Position numbers and translations under genes: made by a program. A model generated the notes under the pieces. The model had not been told where the DNA came from. It made no database searches and saw only the letters and a program-made list of their open reading frames with translations. Source: a virus. From it: a stretch of 64,000 nt of DNA. The stretch lies in IMG/VR virus record IMGVR_UViG_3300047319_001031, positions 1 through 64,000 of that record, one strand, 5' to 3'. Positions 1 to 9,209 of the stretch are shown in pieces (positions within the stretch are counted from its first letter, which is position 1; each line of letters begins with the position of its first letter).

Positions 1-20
1 AGGTCGATTTTGCGCCGCGG

Positions 21-40
21 TTTGTGAGACGTATCACAAA
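21..40. promoter_or_regulatory. CRP-like palindrome, copy 1
   Basis: The sequence TTTGTGAGACGTATCACAAA is an inverted repeat with the spacing of a CRP/FNR-family site (TGTGA-N6-TCACA). It lies just beyond the terminator of the leftward gene at 98-694, so on the - strand it would precede whatever gene continues to the left of the window. Five further copies occur at 797, 55665, 58823, 60368 and 62228. The binding protein could be host CRP or a phage repressor. Confidence 0.6.
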
Positions 41-49
41 TCGCGGACG

Positions 50-81
50 AAAAAAAAGACCGCTCCCCGAAGGGAGCGGCC
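50..81 (-). terminator. Rho-independent terminator of the 98-694 gene
   Basis: Read on the - strand, an 8-bp G+C-rich stem (CCGCTCCC with GGGAGCGG) closed by a TTCG tetraloop is followed by a run of eight T. It sits directly after the stop of the leftward gene, as expected for an intrinsic terminator. Confidence 0.9.
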
Positions 82-97
82 TGTGCTGCTGCTGCAA

Positions 98-694
98 TTA
101 CGCTGCTTTCTTACCGGCTTTCGCTTTCGCTTCCGTTGCCATCTGCAATACGCTGGCCATTGCTTCGGCCATGCGCTGCATTGCGCCAGTGTCGACGTCG
201 GCGTGCTTCGCATACTTGGTCAGAGTCTGGACCAGCGTGCGCGCTTGCGACTCGATTACATCGGCGATGCGCTTGCCGTTCACTCCCTTGGTACCGGCTT
301 TGACCGTCTTTTTGCCTTTGTTCTTTTTCGCTTCTTTCGGGCTCTTCGGCGTCTCGCCATGCTTCGCCTTGTATGCATTGCGGACACACTGCGACAGATA
401 TTCATCGGCCGCGCGAATCTTCGCAATGAACGGTTTCCACTTCGGCTGTGGCCACTTCTCAGCGAATGCAACATCAGCAAACGCTGCGACTCGCGCGGTA
501 TGCGTTACCGCATCCTTGTCGAGCTTCTTCTTGCGGTCCTTGCTATACGCTGCAAAGTCCACAGTCGCGGCCGCTGCTTCGGCCGTCATGCCAAGCGCGA
601 CATAATCCGCCGCCTTGAGTGTGACCGTCTTAACAACGGTCGCGCCTACTGCATCGGCCAGCGCTGCGCCGAGTGTTTTCTTTTTACCTTTCAT
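98..694 (-). CDS. Hypothetical Ala/Lys-rich basic protein
   Basis: A 198-residue protein of unknown function. It is rich in Ala and Lys, has a basic middle (KSPKEAKKNKGKK, about residues 115-130), and shows no signal peptide, membrane segment or known motif. GAGGT lies 7 nt before the ATG and supports the start. It is the only leftward gene at this end, has its own extended -10 promoter and CRP-like site upstream, and ends in a perfect terminator, so it looks like a monocistronic early gene. A nucleic-acid-binding role is only a guess from charge. Confidence 0.75.
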   Translation of the reverse strand: MKGKKKTLGAALADAVGATVVKTVTLKAADYVALGMTAEAAAATVDFAAYSKDRKKKLDKDAVTHTARVAAFADVAFAEKWPQPKWKPFIAKIRAADEYLSQCVRNAYKAKHGETPKSPKEAKKNKGKKTVKAGTKGVNGKRIADVIESQARTLVQTLTKYAKHADVDTGAMQRMAEAMASVLQMATEAKAKAGKKAA

Positions 695-757
695 TTCCGA
701 ACCTCATAAGTAAGTTAGACCAGCAGAGCCGGCCGCTGACCGTTTGGCCAGTGATGC

Positions 758-766
758 ATTATAGCA
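758..766 (-). promoter_or_regulatory. Extended -10 promoter, leftward
   Basis: The - strand carries TGCTATAAT, a perfect extended -10 box (TGnTATAAT), 64 nt before the start codon at 694. No good -35 hexamer is visible at 17 nt. The CRP-like palindrome at 797-816 lies about 34 nt upstream of the -10, a position where an activator or repressor could act. Confidence 0.65.
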
Positions 767-796
767 CAATAAGGTGCCCTTTGTGGTAAATAGCGG

Positions 797-816
797 TTTG
801 TGATACATCTCACAAA
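797..816. promoter_or_regulatory. CRP-like palindrome, copy 2
   Basis: TTTGTGATACATCTCACAAA lies in the divergent intergenic region between the leftward 694 promoter and the rightward morphogenesis promoter. The rest of the 380-base gap (695-1075) is A+T-rich around 940-1010 and holds the two promoters described. No gene is seen in it. Confidence 0.65.
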
Positions 817-1012
817 GCGCAGACCGCGACCATCCTGCCAGCCCTGACGCGCTCGATCCTGCCGAGTAGGAGTCCCTTTTTTCAGCTCATGCCGGCGAGG
901 GGGGAACGCTTGGGCGTGCTCATCGTGGTTTTCTCGTTTTCACGCCTAAAATTTTCAAAAAAATCAGCCTTTTATGCCTTTTTACCCCTAAATATCACGA
1001 AAAATGCCCCTC

Positions 1013-1040
1013 TTGACACCCTAACAAATGAGCCTAAACT
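1013..1040 (+). promoter_or_regulatory. Sigma70 promoter of the morphogenesis run
   Basis: A -35 TTGACA (1013-1018) is separated by 16 nt from a -10 TAAACT (1035-1040). Transcription would start near 1047, about 30 nt before the first rightward gene. It is the best -35/-10 pair in the window and sits at the head of 32 kb of co-directional virion genes. Confidence 0.75.
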
Positions 1041-1075
1041 CCGTATTTACAGCCTTAACGACCTCGGAAAAATAC

Positions 1076-1345
1076 ATGCAAAAGACCAAAGTGACCTATG
1101 ATACCCTCGTGCCATCGAAGATTTGCTCGGACCCCCAGTGCGAATTCGCCGGCCAGCCACAGCCCTTGGACAATTTCAGCCGCAACGACTCGATCGCGAG
1201 CGGCATCGCCTACTACTGCCGCAGCTGCACCACACGGAGAAACCTGCAATGGCGCCGGAAGAACCCCGAGAAAGCCAAGGCGCTGCGCCGCGCCTACATC
1301 GAGCGCAACAAGGCCCGCAACCGCGCGCGCCGCGGCGAACTCTGA
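1076..1345 (+). CDS. Small zinc-finger protein at head of late run
   Basis: An 89-residue basic protein. Two cysteine pairs (CSDPQC near residue 17 and CRSC near residue 53) and a strongly basic C-terminal half rich in Arg and Lys resemble the zinc-binding modules seen in phage HNH-associated proteins, but no HNH catalytic core follows. The ATG at 1076 is chosen because GGA lies 7 nt upstream. An upstream in-frame ATG at 1028 would overlap the promoter. It precedes the terminase genes, where a DNA-binding or packaging helper would fit. Confidence 0.7.
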   Translation: MQKTKVTYDTLVPSKICSDPQCEFAGQPQPLDNFSRNDSIASGIAYYCRSCTTRRNLQWRRKNPEKAKALRRAYIERNKARNRARRGEL

Positions 1346-1412
1346 CCCTCACCCTACCGCGCTATCGACCAACGATGCTCCACGTGGAACATCGGACCGC
1401 TTAAAACGCCCT

Positions 1413-1883
1413 ATGCGCGATTTTTCCCCCGTTGCGCTACCCGACGATCCCCCCGTCCCGGAAAACGGCGCCGTGGACGATCCTGACCCCTCCACGCACG
1501 CTTCCATCGATCCCTCCCGGCTCGGTTTCCCGCACATGCTCCCGGTGGAACTCGCGCTGGCCGAAGACCCGGTGCGCGAGATCTGCGCCGCCTACGGCAT
1601 CGACAAGGCTGCCTTCACCAAGCTCTGCGCCAACCCCGCCTTCGGCAAGGCCGTGAAGGACGCGCAGGACATGCTGGCCAAGGAAGGCATGGGCTTCCGG
1701 GTCAAGGCTCGTATGCAGGCCGAAGCGCTGCTCAAAACCAACTGGGCGCTGATCCACTCCCCGAGCACCAACCCCGCGGTCAAAGCGGACCTGATCAAAA
1801 ACACCTTCAAGGTGGCCGGGTTCGAGCCCCGGGCCGATGACCGGGCCATGGTCATGCCGCTGCAGATCAACATCCAGCTGTAG
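1413..1883 (+). CDS. terS: Terminase small subunit (probable)
   Basis: A 156-residue protein directly upstream of the large terminase. An acidic Pro-rich N-terminus leads into a helical region (from about residue 45) with an HTH-like stretch around EICAAYGIDKAAFTKL, as in small terminase subunits that recognise packaging sites. The frame is open further upstream, but the ATG at 1413 gives a sensible N-terminus. No strong Shine-Dalgarno is visible, so the start is uncertain. Assignment rests mostly on position and size. Confidence 0.65.
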   Translation: MRDFSPVALPDDPPVPENGAVDDPDPSTHASIDPSRLGFPHMLPVELALAEDPVREICAAYGIDKAAFTKLCANPAFGKAVKDAQDMLAKEGMGFRVKARMQAEALLKTNWALIHSPSTNPAVKADLIKNTFKVAGFEPRADDRAMVMPLQINIQL

Positions 1884-1906
1884 CACCCACCCAGCGCCCG
1901 CGGGCC

Positions 1907-3376
1907 ATGGCGACGATCAACTACAAGCCAGCGCCCACGGTCAAGGCGTTCATCAAGCACTTCCGGCCCGGCGAGTTGTTCGCCGACTGGATCATGGGGC
2001 CGGTGGGTTCCGGCAAGACCACCGGCATTTTCATGAAGCTGGTGGTGATGTCGCTGCTGCAAAACCCGTCACCGGTCGACGGCAAGCGCCGCGTGCGCGC
2101 CGTGGTCGTGCGCAACACCATGCCGCAGCTCGTGGACACGACGATCGCATCGTGGAACATGTGGTTCCGCGACGGGGAAGCGGGGTCATGGCACGCCACC
2201 GACAAGCGCTTCGTGCTGCGCTTCGCCGACGTCGAGTGCGAAGTGCTGTTCCGTGCGCTCGATACTGCCGACGACATCGCGCGTGTGCTGTCGCTGGAAA
2301 CGACGTTCGTCATCCTCGACGAATTCGTGCAGATACCGAAAGCGATCGTCGACGCGCTCGATGCGCGCTGCGGTCGGTACCCATCAGAGCGTGACGGCGG
2401 TGCGACGAATTGGGGGATGTGGGGTGCGTCGAACCCGGGCAATGAAGATGACTGGTGGCACGCGGCACTCGACCAAGCCGAGCCCGCCAGCGCGACGGCA
2501 CAGGAGCTGATCGCGCGGCACACCGACCGCGTGCTGGCGGGCAAGGCACCCGAGAGCAACTGGATGTTTTTTCTGCAGCCGTCCGGATTCTCCGAAAGCG
2601 CGGAGAACGTCGAGAATTTGCCGGGCAAGCGGGCGTATTACACGTCACTGGCGAAGGACAAGGCCGAGCACTGGGTCAAGCAGTTCATTGAAGTGGAGTG
2701 GGGATATTCGATCGCCGGCACGCCGGTCATCGCGACATTCAAGCCCGACATCCATATCGCCAAGGGACCGATACGGTTCAACCCGCACCTGAAGCTCGTC
2801 GGTGGGCTCGACCCGGGGATGAATTGCGCGATGATTTTCGGACAGGTGGACAACTTCGGTCGGCTCTCCGTGCTGTCCGAGCTGGTCACGCGCGACTACG
2901 GCGCGAAAAGATTCATCAGCGACAAGCTGAAACCGCACCTGAAGAACACGTACGAGAACGCGGATTTTATCGTCTCGCCTGATCCAGCATCGAATCAACG
3001 TGCGCAGACCGACGAGCGCACTGTCGCGGACATCTTCCGCAAGGATTTCAAGGTACGCGTGGCGACGAGCAACAACCAGTTGCCGGGACGCATCGACGCC
3101 ATCGAGCACTACACCACGCGCATCACTGAAAACGGCGCTGCGTTGCAGATCGACCCACGCTGTCGAACACTGATTCGGGCACTGCGCTCGGGATGGCGCT
3201 ACAATGCCACCAATAAAGGTGACATTAAAGACCTACCGATGAAGAACCAGTATTCGCACCCGGGAGATGCCTTTTCATACCTCTGCCAATACTTTTTCGT
3301 CGACAGCGAGCGCACGGCCAAGCAAAAGAACCGACCACCACTTCCCATGTTCAGGAATAGCTACAACGTGCGATAG
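1907..3376 (+). CDS. terL: Terminase large subunit
   Basis: A 489-residue packaging motor. A Walker A loop GPVGSGKT lies at residues 31-38 and a Walker B VILDE at 135-139. The C-terminal RNase-H-like nuclease is suggested by GGLDPG (about 300-305), VSPDPAS (about 355) and a late acidic HPGDAFSYL motif. The length fits the family. It pumps DNA into the prohead through the portal encoded 8 nt downstream and cleaves concatemers. The start follows the small-subunit gene by 23 nt. Confidence 0.93.
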   Translation: MATINYKPAPTVKAFIKHFRPGELFADWIMGPVGSGKTTGIFMKLVVMSLLQNPSPVDGKRRVRAVVVRNTMPQLVDTTIASWNMWFRDGEAGSWHATDKRFVLRFADVECEVLFRALDTADDIARVLSLETTFVILDEFVQIPKAIVDALDARCGRYPSERDGGATNWGMWGASNPGNEDDWWHAALDQAEPASATAQELIARHTDRVLAGKAPESNWMFFLQPSGFSESAENVENLPGKRAYYTSLAKDKAEHWVKQFIEVEWGYSIAGTPVIATFKPDIHIAKGPIRFNPHLKLVGGLDPGMNCAMIFGQVDNFGRLSVLSELVTRDYGAKRFISDKLKPHLKNTYENADFIVSPDPASNQRAQTDERTVADIFRKDFKVRVATSNNQLPGRIDAIEHYTTRITENGAALQIDPRCRTLIRALRSGWRYNATNKGDIKDLPMKNQYSHPGDAFSYLCQYFFVDSERTAKQKNRPPLPMFRNSYNVR

Positions 3377-3384
3377 GAACCGCC

Positions 3385-5622
3385 ATGGATCAGCTCCAGC
3401 CCGGGGTTAATTTGACGCACGCGATGCCGCCGAACCCTCCGGTGATGACGTCGAATTCATCGAACATTTCCGGTTCCAGCTACACCGGCACACCGAACAT
3501 GGACAAGCTGCGCGCACTGGGCGCGAAGCTCTCCACCGATTTCAAAACATACGAGAACCATCGCAAGCTGCAGGAGCTGAAATGGCAGCGCAATCTGATG
3601 CAGTTTCTCGGCGAGTACGACAACGACGTCGCCAAGACACTCGATGCTAATCGCAGCAAAGCCTATCCGCGCCTGACGCGTGTGAAGGTCATCTCGATGC
3701 TGTCGCGTTTGATGAATCTGCTGTTCCCGGTGAATGAGAAAAACTGGGGGCTCGCGGCGTCGCCGGTACCGAATCTGTCGATGGAAGACATGATGACGGT
3801 GCTGCAACAGGCGCAAACAGGTGCGCAGCAAGCAGGGGGCCAGCTCTCCGACACGGCGATCGAGGCCGCGGTGCGGGCGTTCGCGATGGAGCGGGCGAAG
3901 AATCTGGAGCGCGAGGTCGAGGATCAGCTGGCCGAAGTCGGTGGCAACCGGAATCTCGACTACGTGGCGCTATGTCGCAAGGTGCTGTTCAGCGGAATTT
4001 TGTACGGCGCCGGGGTGTTGAAGGGTCCGTTCGTACGTCAGCAGCTGCAGCGCACGTGGGCGCGCGGCATCGCAGGTGCGTACGTGCCGCAGCAGATGAT
4101 GGCGTATCGCCCGCAACTGCAATTCGTGCCGATCTGGGATTACTACCCGGATATGACGGCGAAGCACATGCACCAGATGGACGGCCAGTTTCAGCGCATG
4201 GTGCTGTCGAAATCGCAGCTCCGCGCGCTCGCGGACAGACCGGACTTTTTCGGCGAGGAAGTGCAGGAATACCTGTCGCAGAATCCGAAAGGGAACTGGA
4301 AAGAGCGCACGCACGAGACGATGCTGCGCACCATCGGCACGCAAAGCAATGTCAACGTGCTATCGAGCACGAAGTACGAAGTGATCATCTGGGACGGTTT
4401 CGTGTCGGCGCAGGATCTGCGCAGTGCTGGCATCGAAGTTCCGGATGAGATGACCAACGATCTGGTCGACGCGTCGGTGTGGACGCTGGACAACCGCGTC
4501 ATCAAGTGCCTGATGAGCCCATGGGCCGAGCTGGAACCCGACGAGCGCGTGCAGATGTACCACCAGTTCATTTTTGAAGAAGACGATTCGAGCATCATCG
4601 GCAACGGGCTGCCGAACATCATGCGCGATTCGCAGATGAACATGGCGGCAGCGACTCGCATGCTGATGGACAACGCGTCGGTCGTGTGCGGTCCGAATCT
4701 CGAAATCAACACTGCGTTGCTACGTACCGATCAGGACATCAAAGGCATTCAGCCGTACAAGATCTGGTACCGCGAAGACGACAACATGTCGACGGCGCAG
4801 TTTCCGTCCGTGCGCGAGGTAAAATTTGATTCGCACATTAAAGAGCTGCAAGGCGTGGTTGAAATGTGCCAAGCGTTTGCCGATGCGGAGACGTTCGTTA
4901 ATCCGGCCACCGGGGGTGACATGCAGAAGGGGCCGAGTGAACCGTTCCGCACGGCTGCCGGCGCCTCGATGATCCAAGGACAAGCCGCGTTGCCGTTCAA
5001 GGATGTCGTGCGCAACTACGACACGTTCACCATGTCGGTGATCAATTCGATTGTGCTGTTCAATAAGCATTTCAATCCGAATCGCGAGGTGCAGGGCGAC
5101 TTCACTGTCATCGCACGCGGTTCGTCGTCGCTGATTGCGAAAGAAGTGCGCGGCATGGCGCTCGACATGCTGGCGCAGACGGTGCAGCCGGAAGAGCGCA
5201 AGTACATCGACTGGTACAAGATGGTGAAGGAACGCCTCGGTGTGCGTGACGTCGACATCTCCGAAGTGCTGCTCGATGCCGATGCTGCGAAGGCTGCCGA
5301 GCAGGCCGAGTCGGATAAACAGGCCGCGGATGAGCAGTCGATGAAGTCGCTGATGGCCGCGGAAGTGCGCAAACTCCTTGCGGATGCCACCAAATCGCTT
5401 ACTGCAGCGGACTCGAATTCCGCATCGGCGGAAGCGAAATCGGCGCAGGCGCAGGTGTCCACTTATGAGGCAGTGCTGCGCGGGCTCGAATCGGGTGTCA
5501 CGCCGAAGGATGTGCACGCTGCGCACCAAGGTGCCGACGTTCCACCCGCGATCGCAGCGGGTTTTCGGCGCACCAGCGGCAAGGATAAGCCGGTCACGAA
5601 CGGTACCGGGACGACGCAATGA
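3385..5622 (+). CDS. Portal (head-tail connector) protein
   Basis: A 745-residue protein directly after terL. The size, position and long helical organisation fit the large portal proteins of podoviruses. The N-terminal 35 residues are Ser/Asn/Pro-rich and probably flexible. The C-terminal 130 residues (from about 625) are an Ala/Gln/Lys-rich probable coiled coil. It would form the dodecameric ring at the packaging vertex. Its TGA overlaps the ATG of the next gene (ATGA), which suggests coupled translation. Confidence 0.85.
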   Translation: MDQLQPGVNLTHAMPPNPPVMTSNSSNISGSSYTGTPNMDKLRALGAKLSTDFKTYENHRKLQELKWQRNLMQFLGEYDNDVAKTLDANRSKAYPRLTRVKVISMLSRLMNLLFPVNEKNWGLAASPVPNLSMEDMMTVLQQAQTGAQQAGGQLSDTAIEAAVRAFAMERAKNLEREVEDQLAEVGGNRNLDYVALCRKVLFSGILYGAGVLKGPFVRQQLQRTWARGIAGAYVPQQMMAYRPQLQFVPIWDYYPDMTAKHMHQMDGQFQRMVLSKSQLRALADRPDFFGEEVQEYLSQNPKGNWKERTHETMLRTIGTQSNVNVLSSTKYEVIIWDGFVSAQDLRSAGIEVPDEMTNDLVDASVWTLDNRVIKCLMSPWAELEPDERVQMYHQFIFEEDDSSIIGNGLPNIMRDSQMNMAAATRMLMDNASVVCGPNLEINTALLRTDQDIKGIQPYKIWYREDDNMSTAQFPSVREVKFDSHIKELQGVVEMCQAFADAETFVNPATGGDMQKGPSEPFRTAAGASMIQGQAALPFKDVVRNYDTFTMSVINSIVLFNKHFNPNREVQGDFTVIARGSSSLIAKEVRGMALDMLAQTVQPEERKYIDWYKMVKERLGVRDVDISEVLLDADAAKAAEQAESDKQAADEQSMKSLMAAEVRKLLADATKSLTAADSNSASAEAKSAQAQVSTYEAVLRGLESGVTPKDVHAAHQGADVPPAIAAGFRRTSGKDKPVTNGTGTTQ

Positions 5623-5858
5623 AAGACGACCCACGCAAGCAGGAGACGGAGTGCCGGGCGCGGATCTATGGTGCACGCGACAGCAGCACGACGGCGGATT
5701 TGATCGCGATGCTGACGTCAGTGATCGAGCGGGCGAAGGTATCGCTGCTCACCGCGGATGCCGCGGAGGTCGTACGGCTACAAGGGAAGTGCGCTGGGTT
5801 CCGGGAGGTCCTTAAATGGCTTACTGAGCCTGTTAACCTACCTGTTGACAAAGTGTAA
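5619..5858 (+). CDS. Small protein coupled to portal
   Basis: A 79-residue protein whose ATG overlaps the portal stop codon by 4 nt. It is mostly helical (VIERAKVSLLTADAAEVVRL), with no Cys cluster or membrane segment. Small proteins of this kind often sit between portal and scaffold genes in podoviruses. Its function is not known from sequence. Confidence 0.75.
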   Translation: MKDDPRKQETECRARIYGARDSSTTADLIAMLTSVIERAKVSLLTADAAEVVRLQGKCAGFREVLKWLTEPVNLPVDKV

Positions 5859-5881
5859 TGCGTAGCTTATAAGCCACAAGC

Positions 5882-6832
5882 ATGACCACTCAAACCACTA
5901 CATCTGGTGTTCCGGCTGATGAATTTGACCTAGTTTTTGACCAAATTACAAAGCTGGACGCGAAAGGCAATGAGCCGGATGTAGCGCCACCGGCAGCCGC
6001 TGCACCCCCGGCAGCAGCTGCCGCACCGGAAGCGAAAGCGCCCGAAACACCCGAGCCGCCGACGCCCCCGGAAGCGAAAGCACCCGAGACGCCCGAGCCG
6101 CCCGCGGCCGCGCCACCGGAGTCGCCACCGCCGACTGAAGCCGAGCTTGCTGCGCAGCGCATCGCTGAGCTGGAAGCTGAACTCGCTGCGGCCAAGAAAC
6201 CTGCTGCTGCGCCTGCGCCCGAACCAGAGGGTGGCAAGCCTGCTGCAGAAGCACCACCTGCTGCGCCGCCCGAGATTCAGTGGTACCAGCCGACGCCGGA
6301 CGAAGTGGCAGTGATGACCGAGCACGCCAAGGAATGGCCCGAGATCGCGAAAGCGGAAGAGATCCGGACCAAGGCCGCGGTGTTCAACGCGGTGCAGTAC
6401 GTGTTCTCGGAAATCGCCGCCAAATACGGCCCAGTGCTCGATCGCTTCAAGCTCACGGCCGACGCGATCGAGGAACAGCTCGCGCTGCAGGACATTCGCG
6501 GTGCGCATGGAGACTACGACGCGGTGCGCGACAAGGTTGCGAGCTGGGTCGAGACGCTTCCTGTTGCGTTTAGGGCCGGTGCGCAGGAGATCATGAAGAG
6601 CGGCACGCCGGACGAAGTGTCGTCTCTCATCACCGAATTCAAGAAGCAAACGGCGGCTCCCGGAGCGCCGGCAGCACCAGCAGCAAAAGATAAGACCGAA
6701 CTCTCAGTCGCGGCCAAAAAAGCGGTGGGCAACTTGAGTGTGGTCGATTCCAAACGTACTTCTGTCCCAGCTGCTGCACCCGACAAGAACGACTTCGAAG
6801 GTGCATGGAATGAAGCGTCGGCCGCGGGATAG
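5882..6832 (+). CDS. Scaffold-like protein
   Basis: A 316-residue protein between portal and capsid, the classic scaffold position. Residues about 30-125 are a low-complexity Pro/Ala/Glu region that includes a near-duplicate of EAKAPETPEPP. The remainder is helical and charged and ends in a short basic/acidic tail. Scaffolds share little sequence, so the call rests on position, composition and lack of any other motif. Confidence 0.7.
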   Translation: MTTQTTTSGVPADEFDLVFDQITKLDAKGNEPDVAPPAAAAPPAAAAAPEAKAPETPEPPTPPEAKAPETPEPPAAAPPESPPPTEAELAAQRIAELEAELAAAKKPAAAPAPEPEGGKPAAEAPPAAPPEIQWYQPTPDEVAVMTEHAKEWPEIAKAEEIRTKAAVFNAVQYVFSEIAAKYGPVLDRFKLTADAIEEQLALQDIRGAHGDYDAVRDKVASWVETLPVAFRAGAQEIMKSGTPDEVSSLITEFKKQTAAPGAPAAPAAKDKTELSVAAKKAVGNLSVVDSKRTSVPAAAPDKNDFEGAWNEASAAG

Positions 6833-6852
6833 AAACCACTGGAGCAACCCAC

Positions 6853-7200
6853 ATGAGTGAAACCACCGACCGCATTCAGGCTTCGACTGCGTCGCACGAT
6901 GTGAAGGAAGCGCTGGAAGCCATGCGCAAGGAGTACATGTCGCTTGGTTCTGGTGGTGGTGGCGAGACGCCGACGCTACCCGGGGGTGCGATTGCGCCCA
7001 AGGACGTGCAGGCCAATCTCGACGCATTGAAAGCTACCGTCATTGTGGATCTTAACAATCTGCATGCTGCGGTCGTCCATACGCTTACGCACCTTGATGA
7101 GCTGGGCGCAAAACTCAATGCGGATGTGGGCGTTACTGACGTCGATTACTACACGGAAAACGTGCTCGACGATTCACCGCCCGCCATCACAACCGTCTAA
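6853..7200 (+). CDS. Hypothetical head-region protein
   Basis: A 115-residue protein between scaffold and capsid genes. A Gly-rich linker (SLGSGGGGETP, about residues 30-45) separates an N-terminal helix from a helical C-terminal half with heptad-like spacing (NLHAAVVHTLTHLDELGAKL). GGAG lies 8 nt before the ATG. It could be a capsid accessory or decoration protein, but nothing diagnostic is seen. Confidence 0.7.
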   Translation: MSETTDRIQASTASHDVKEALEAMRKEYMSLGSGGGGETPTLPGGAIAPKDVQANLDALKATVIVDLNNLHAAVVHTLTHLDELGAKLNADVGVTDVDYYTENVLDDSPPAITTV

Positions 7201-7226
7201 CTCGGTCTTAATCTCAAGGAACCATC

Positions 7227-8264
7227 ATGGCCAATATCGTCACGTACGGCGACATCTCGCCGCGTACCGCTGCGTACGTCGTCAAGGAGCTTCTGAAGCG
7301 TGCCATGCCGTACATGGTGATCGAGCGCTTCGGTCAGAGCTATCCCATTCCGCTCAACAGCACGCGCACTGCGAAATTCCGTCGTTACTATCTGCAAGGT
7401 GCGACCGGCTCCGCAGGCGATGGCAATCCGGCGAATGCGTTTTTCACACCGCTGTCGCTGACGCCGCTGATCGAAGGTGTTACGCCTGCCGGTCTCAAGC
7501 TGGGGTTCACCGATTACACGGTGCAACTCAACCAGTTCGGTGATTACATTCAGATCACCGACGTGGTTGAAGATACCCACGAAGACCCGGTGCTGTCGGA
7601 AGCCACACAGATTCTGTCGGAATCGGCTGCGCAGACATTCGAAGCCGTCCGATACAACATTCTCCGTGCAGGGACGAACGTGTTCTGGGCGAATGGCGGC
7701 GTGCGGACAGCAGTCAACACGCCACCTACGCTTGCGCTGCAGCGCCAAATCACCACCGCGCTGACCCGCCAGAATGCGAAGCCGCTGACGACGATCGTAT
7801 CGTCGGACACAAGGTTCCGCACGGAACCGGTTGAAGCTGCCTTCATCTGCCTCGCGCATCCGGATTCGGAAACCGACATCCGCACCATGGCCGGTTTTAT
7901 TCCGACCAAGCAGTACGGGACGGTGACGCCGTTCGAAAACGAGATTGGTGCGGTCGAGCGTGTGCGCTATCTCATCTCGACGGTGTTCACGCCATTCCCG
8001 GATGCGGGTGGTGCCAAGGGCCTGATGCGTTCCACCAGTGGTGTCAACGCCGACGTGTATCCGCTGCTCTACATCGCGCGGGATGCGTACGGGATCGTTC
8101 CGCTGCGTGGCCGTGATTCGCTGACGCCGATGGTCGTCAATCCGAAGCCTGCTGCGGGCGACCCGCTCGGACAGCGCGGCTCGGTGGGCTGGAAAGCGTG
8201 GCAGGCGGCAATCATCCTGCAGGATGCGTTTATGGTTCGCGCAGAAGTTGCGGCCACCGCGTAA
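7227..8264 (+). CDS. Major capsid protein, N4-gp56 type
   Basis: A 345-residue protein with features of the N4 gp56 capsid family: an early ISPRTAAYVVKELLKRA helix, an extended loop with RYY, and the stretch QLNQFGDYIQITDVVEDTHEDPVL (two parts, about residues 100-125). It forms the HK97-fold icosahedral shell. AAGGA lies before the ATG. An antisense ORF of 738 codons opposite this gene is a codon-bias shadow. Confidence 0.88.
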   Translation: MANIVTYGDISPRTAAYVVKELLKRAMPYMVIERFGQSYPIPLNSTRTAKFRRYYLQGATGSAGDGNPANAFFTPLSLTPLIEGVTPAGLKLGFTDYTVQLNQFGDYIQITDVVEDTHEDPVLSEATQILSESAAQTFEAVRYNILRAGTNVFWANGGVRTAVNTPPTLALQRQITTALTRQNAKPLTTIVSSDTRFRTEPVEAAFICLAHPDSETDIRTMAGFIPTKQYGTVTPFENEIGAVERVRYLISTVFTPFPDAGGAKGLMRSTSGVNADVYPLLYIARDAYGIVPLRGRDSLTPMVVNPKPAAGDPLGQRGSVGWKAWQAAIILQDAFMVRAEVAATA

Positions 8265-8294
8265 TTTTCCACACTGTCTTGACAAGGAACCACC

Positions 8295-8678
8295 ATGGCT
8301 CTCGTCATTAACACCGTATCGCAAGAAAACAGTGTCGCTAATTTCGCGTCGGGCAGGGTTACGACCGATGCGGGCGCGGCGGCGGACACATTTTTTCCTC
8401 TCGGTTTCAAGCCACGCATGATCGGGTGGATCATGAAGGCCGGCGCTGGTGTCGGAGGCATGCTGGAGTGGTTCGAAGGGATGCCGAATCTGACGTCGAT
8501 GCGCACGGTCGCAGCGGGCACACGCACGGTGGATGCAGCGGGTCTTACCGTCTATGGCCCCGGAGCGCCGGGTGCTGCGGCATCGCCAATTGCTGGCGGC
8601 GTGCAAGGCAACGGCTTCATGGTCAAGGCGGCGGATATTGCAGTGTCGGGCGAATATTACTGGTACGCGTTCGGTTAG
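8295..8678 (+). CDS. Hypothetical virion protein
   Basis: A 127-residue protein directly after the capsid gene, with AAGGA 6-10 nt upstream. It is Gly/Ala-rich with beta-strand-like segments and ends in YYWYAFG. Its position suggests a capsid-stabilising or decoration protein. No family was recognised. Confidence 0.65.
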   Translation: MALVINTVSQENSVANFASGRVTTDAGAAADTFFPLGFKPRMIGWIMKAGAGVGGMLEWFEGMPNLTSMRTVAAGTRTVDAAGLTVYGPGAPGAAASPIAGGVQGNGFMVKAADIAVSGEYYWYAFG

Positions 8679-8711
8679 TCCCACGCTGCTGACTCTATCA
8701 AGGAGTACGAC

Positions 8712-9203
8712 ATGAATTCGAATCAAGCAATCGCCTACGTCAACTCGCTGCCGCTCACCCCGGATGAGCAGGCGTACATCAAGCACCAGATCGAAGCGGC
8801 TGAGGCAAAGAAGCCCAAGGATGATCCTTTGGCAGAAGCGGCAGCGGCAGCAGAGGTTGCCGCCCGGGCAGCGGCAGCGGATGCAAAGGTGAAGGAAGAC
8901 GCAGCGGAAAAGGCCAAGCGTGACGCCGAAGCTGCGAAGGATGGCGTCGAGACGGCGAATGCTGAAGCTAAGGCTGCTGCTGATGCTGCAGCTGCTGCGG
9001 AAAAGGAAGCGCAAGACGCGAAAGCGGCGGCTGACAAAGCGGCGCAGGAAGCGACGGCTGCGCACGATGCACTGGCGAAGGACGAAGCTGCTGCACCACA
9101 TCCGAAGAAGAAGGAGCCAGCGAAGAAAGAGCATCTGACCAAGGAGCAGCAACAGGTCGTGGATGACGAAAAAGCAGCAACGGCTCGCGCGCACGGTGGG
9201 TAG
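8712..9203 (+). CDS. Ala/Lys/Glu-rich coiled-coil protein
   Basis: A 163-residue protein, nearly half Ala, with alternating Lys and Glu from about residue 30 to 135, which predicts a single long helix or coiled coil. The C-terminal part is Lys-rich (HPKKKEPAKKEHLTKEQ). The N-terminal 30 residues (MNSNQAIAYVNSLPLTPDEQ) look globular. AAGGAG precedes the ATG. It is likely a structural or assembly protein. Confidence 0.7.
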   Translation: MNSNQAIAYVNSLPLTPDEQAYIKHQIEAAEAKKPKDDPLAEAAAAAEVAARAAAADAKVKEDAAEKAKRDAEAAKDGVETANAEAKAAADAAAAAEKEAQDAKAAADKAAQEATAAHDALAKDEAAAPHPKKKEPAKKEHLTKEQQQVVDDEKAATARAHGG

Positions 9204-9209
9204 CGTTGT

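Noticed and set aside
1098-1412. Extended N-terminus of the small terminase
   Set aside because: The extra 105 codons overlap the zinc gene and are Arg/Ser/Pro/Ala-rich, typical of a shadow frame.
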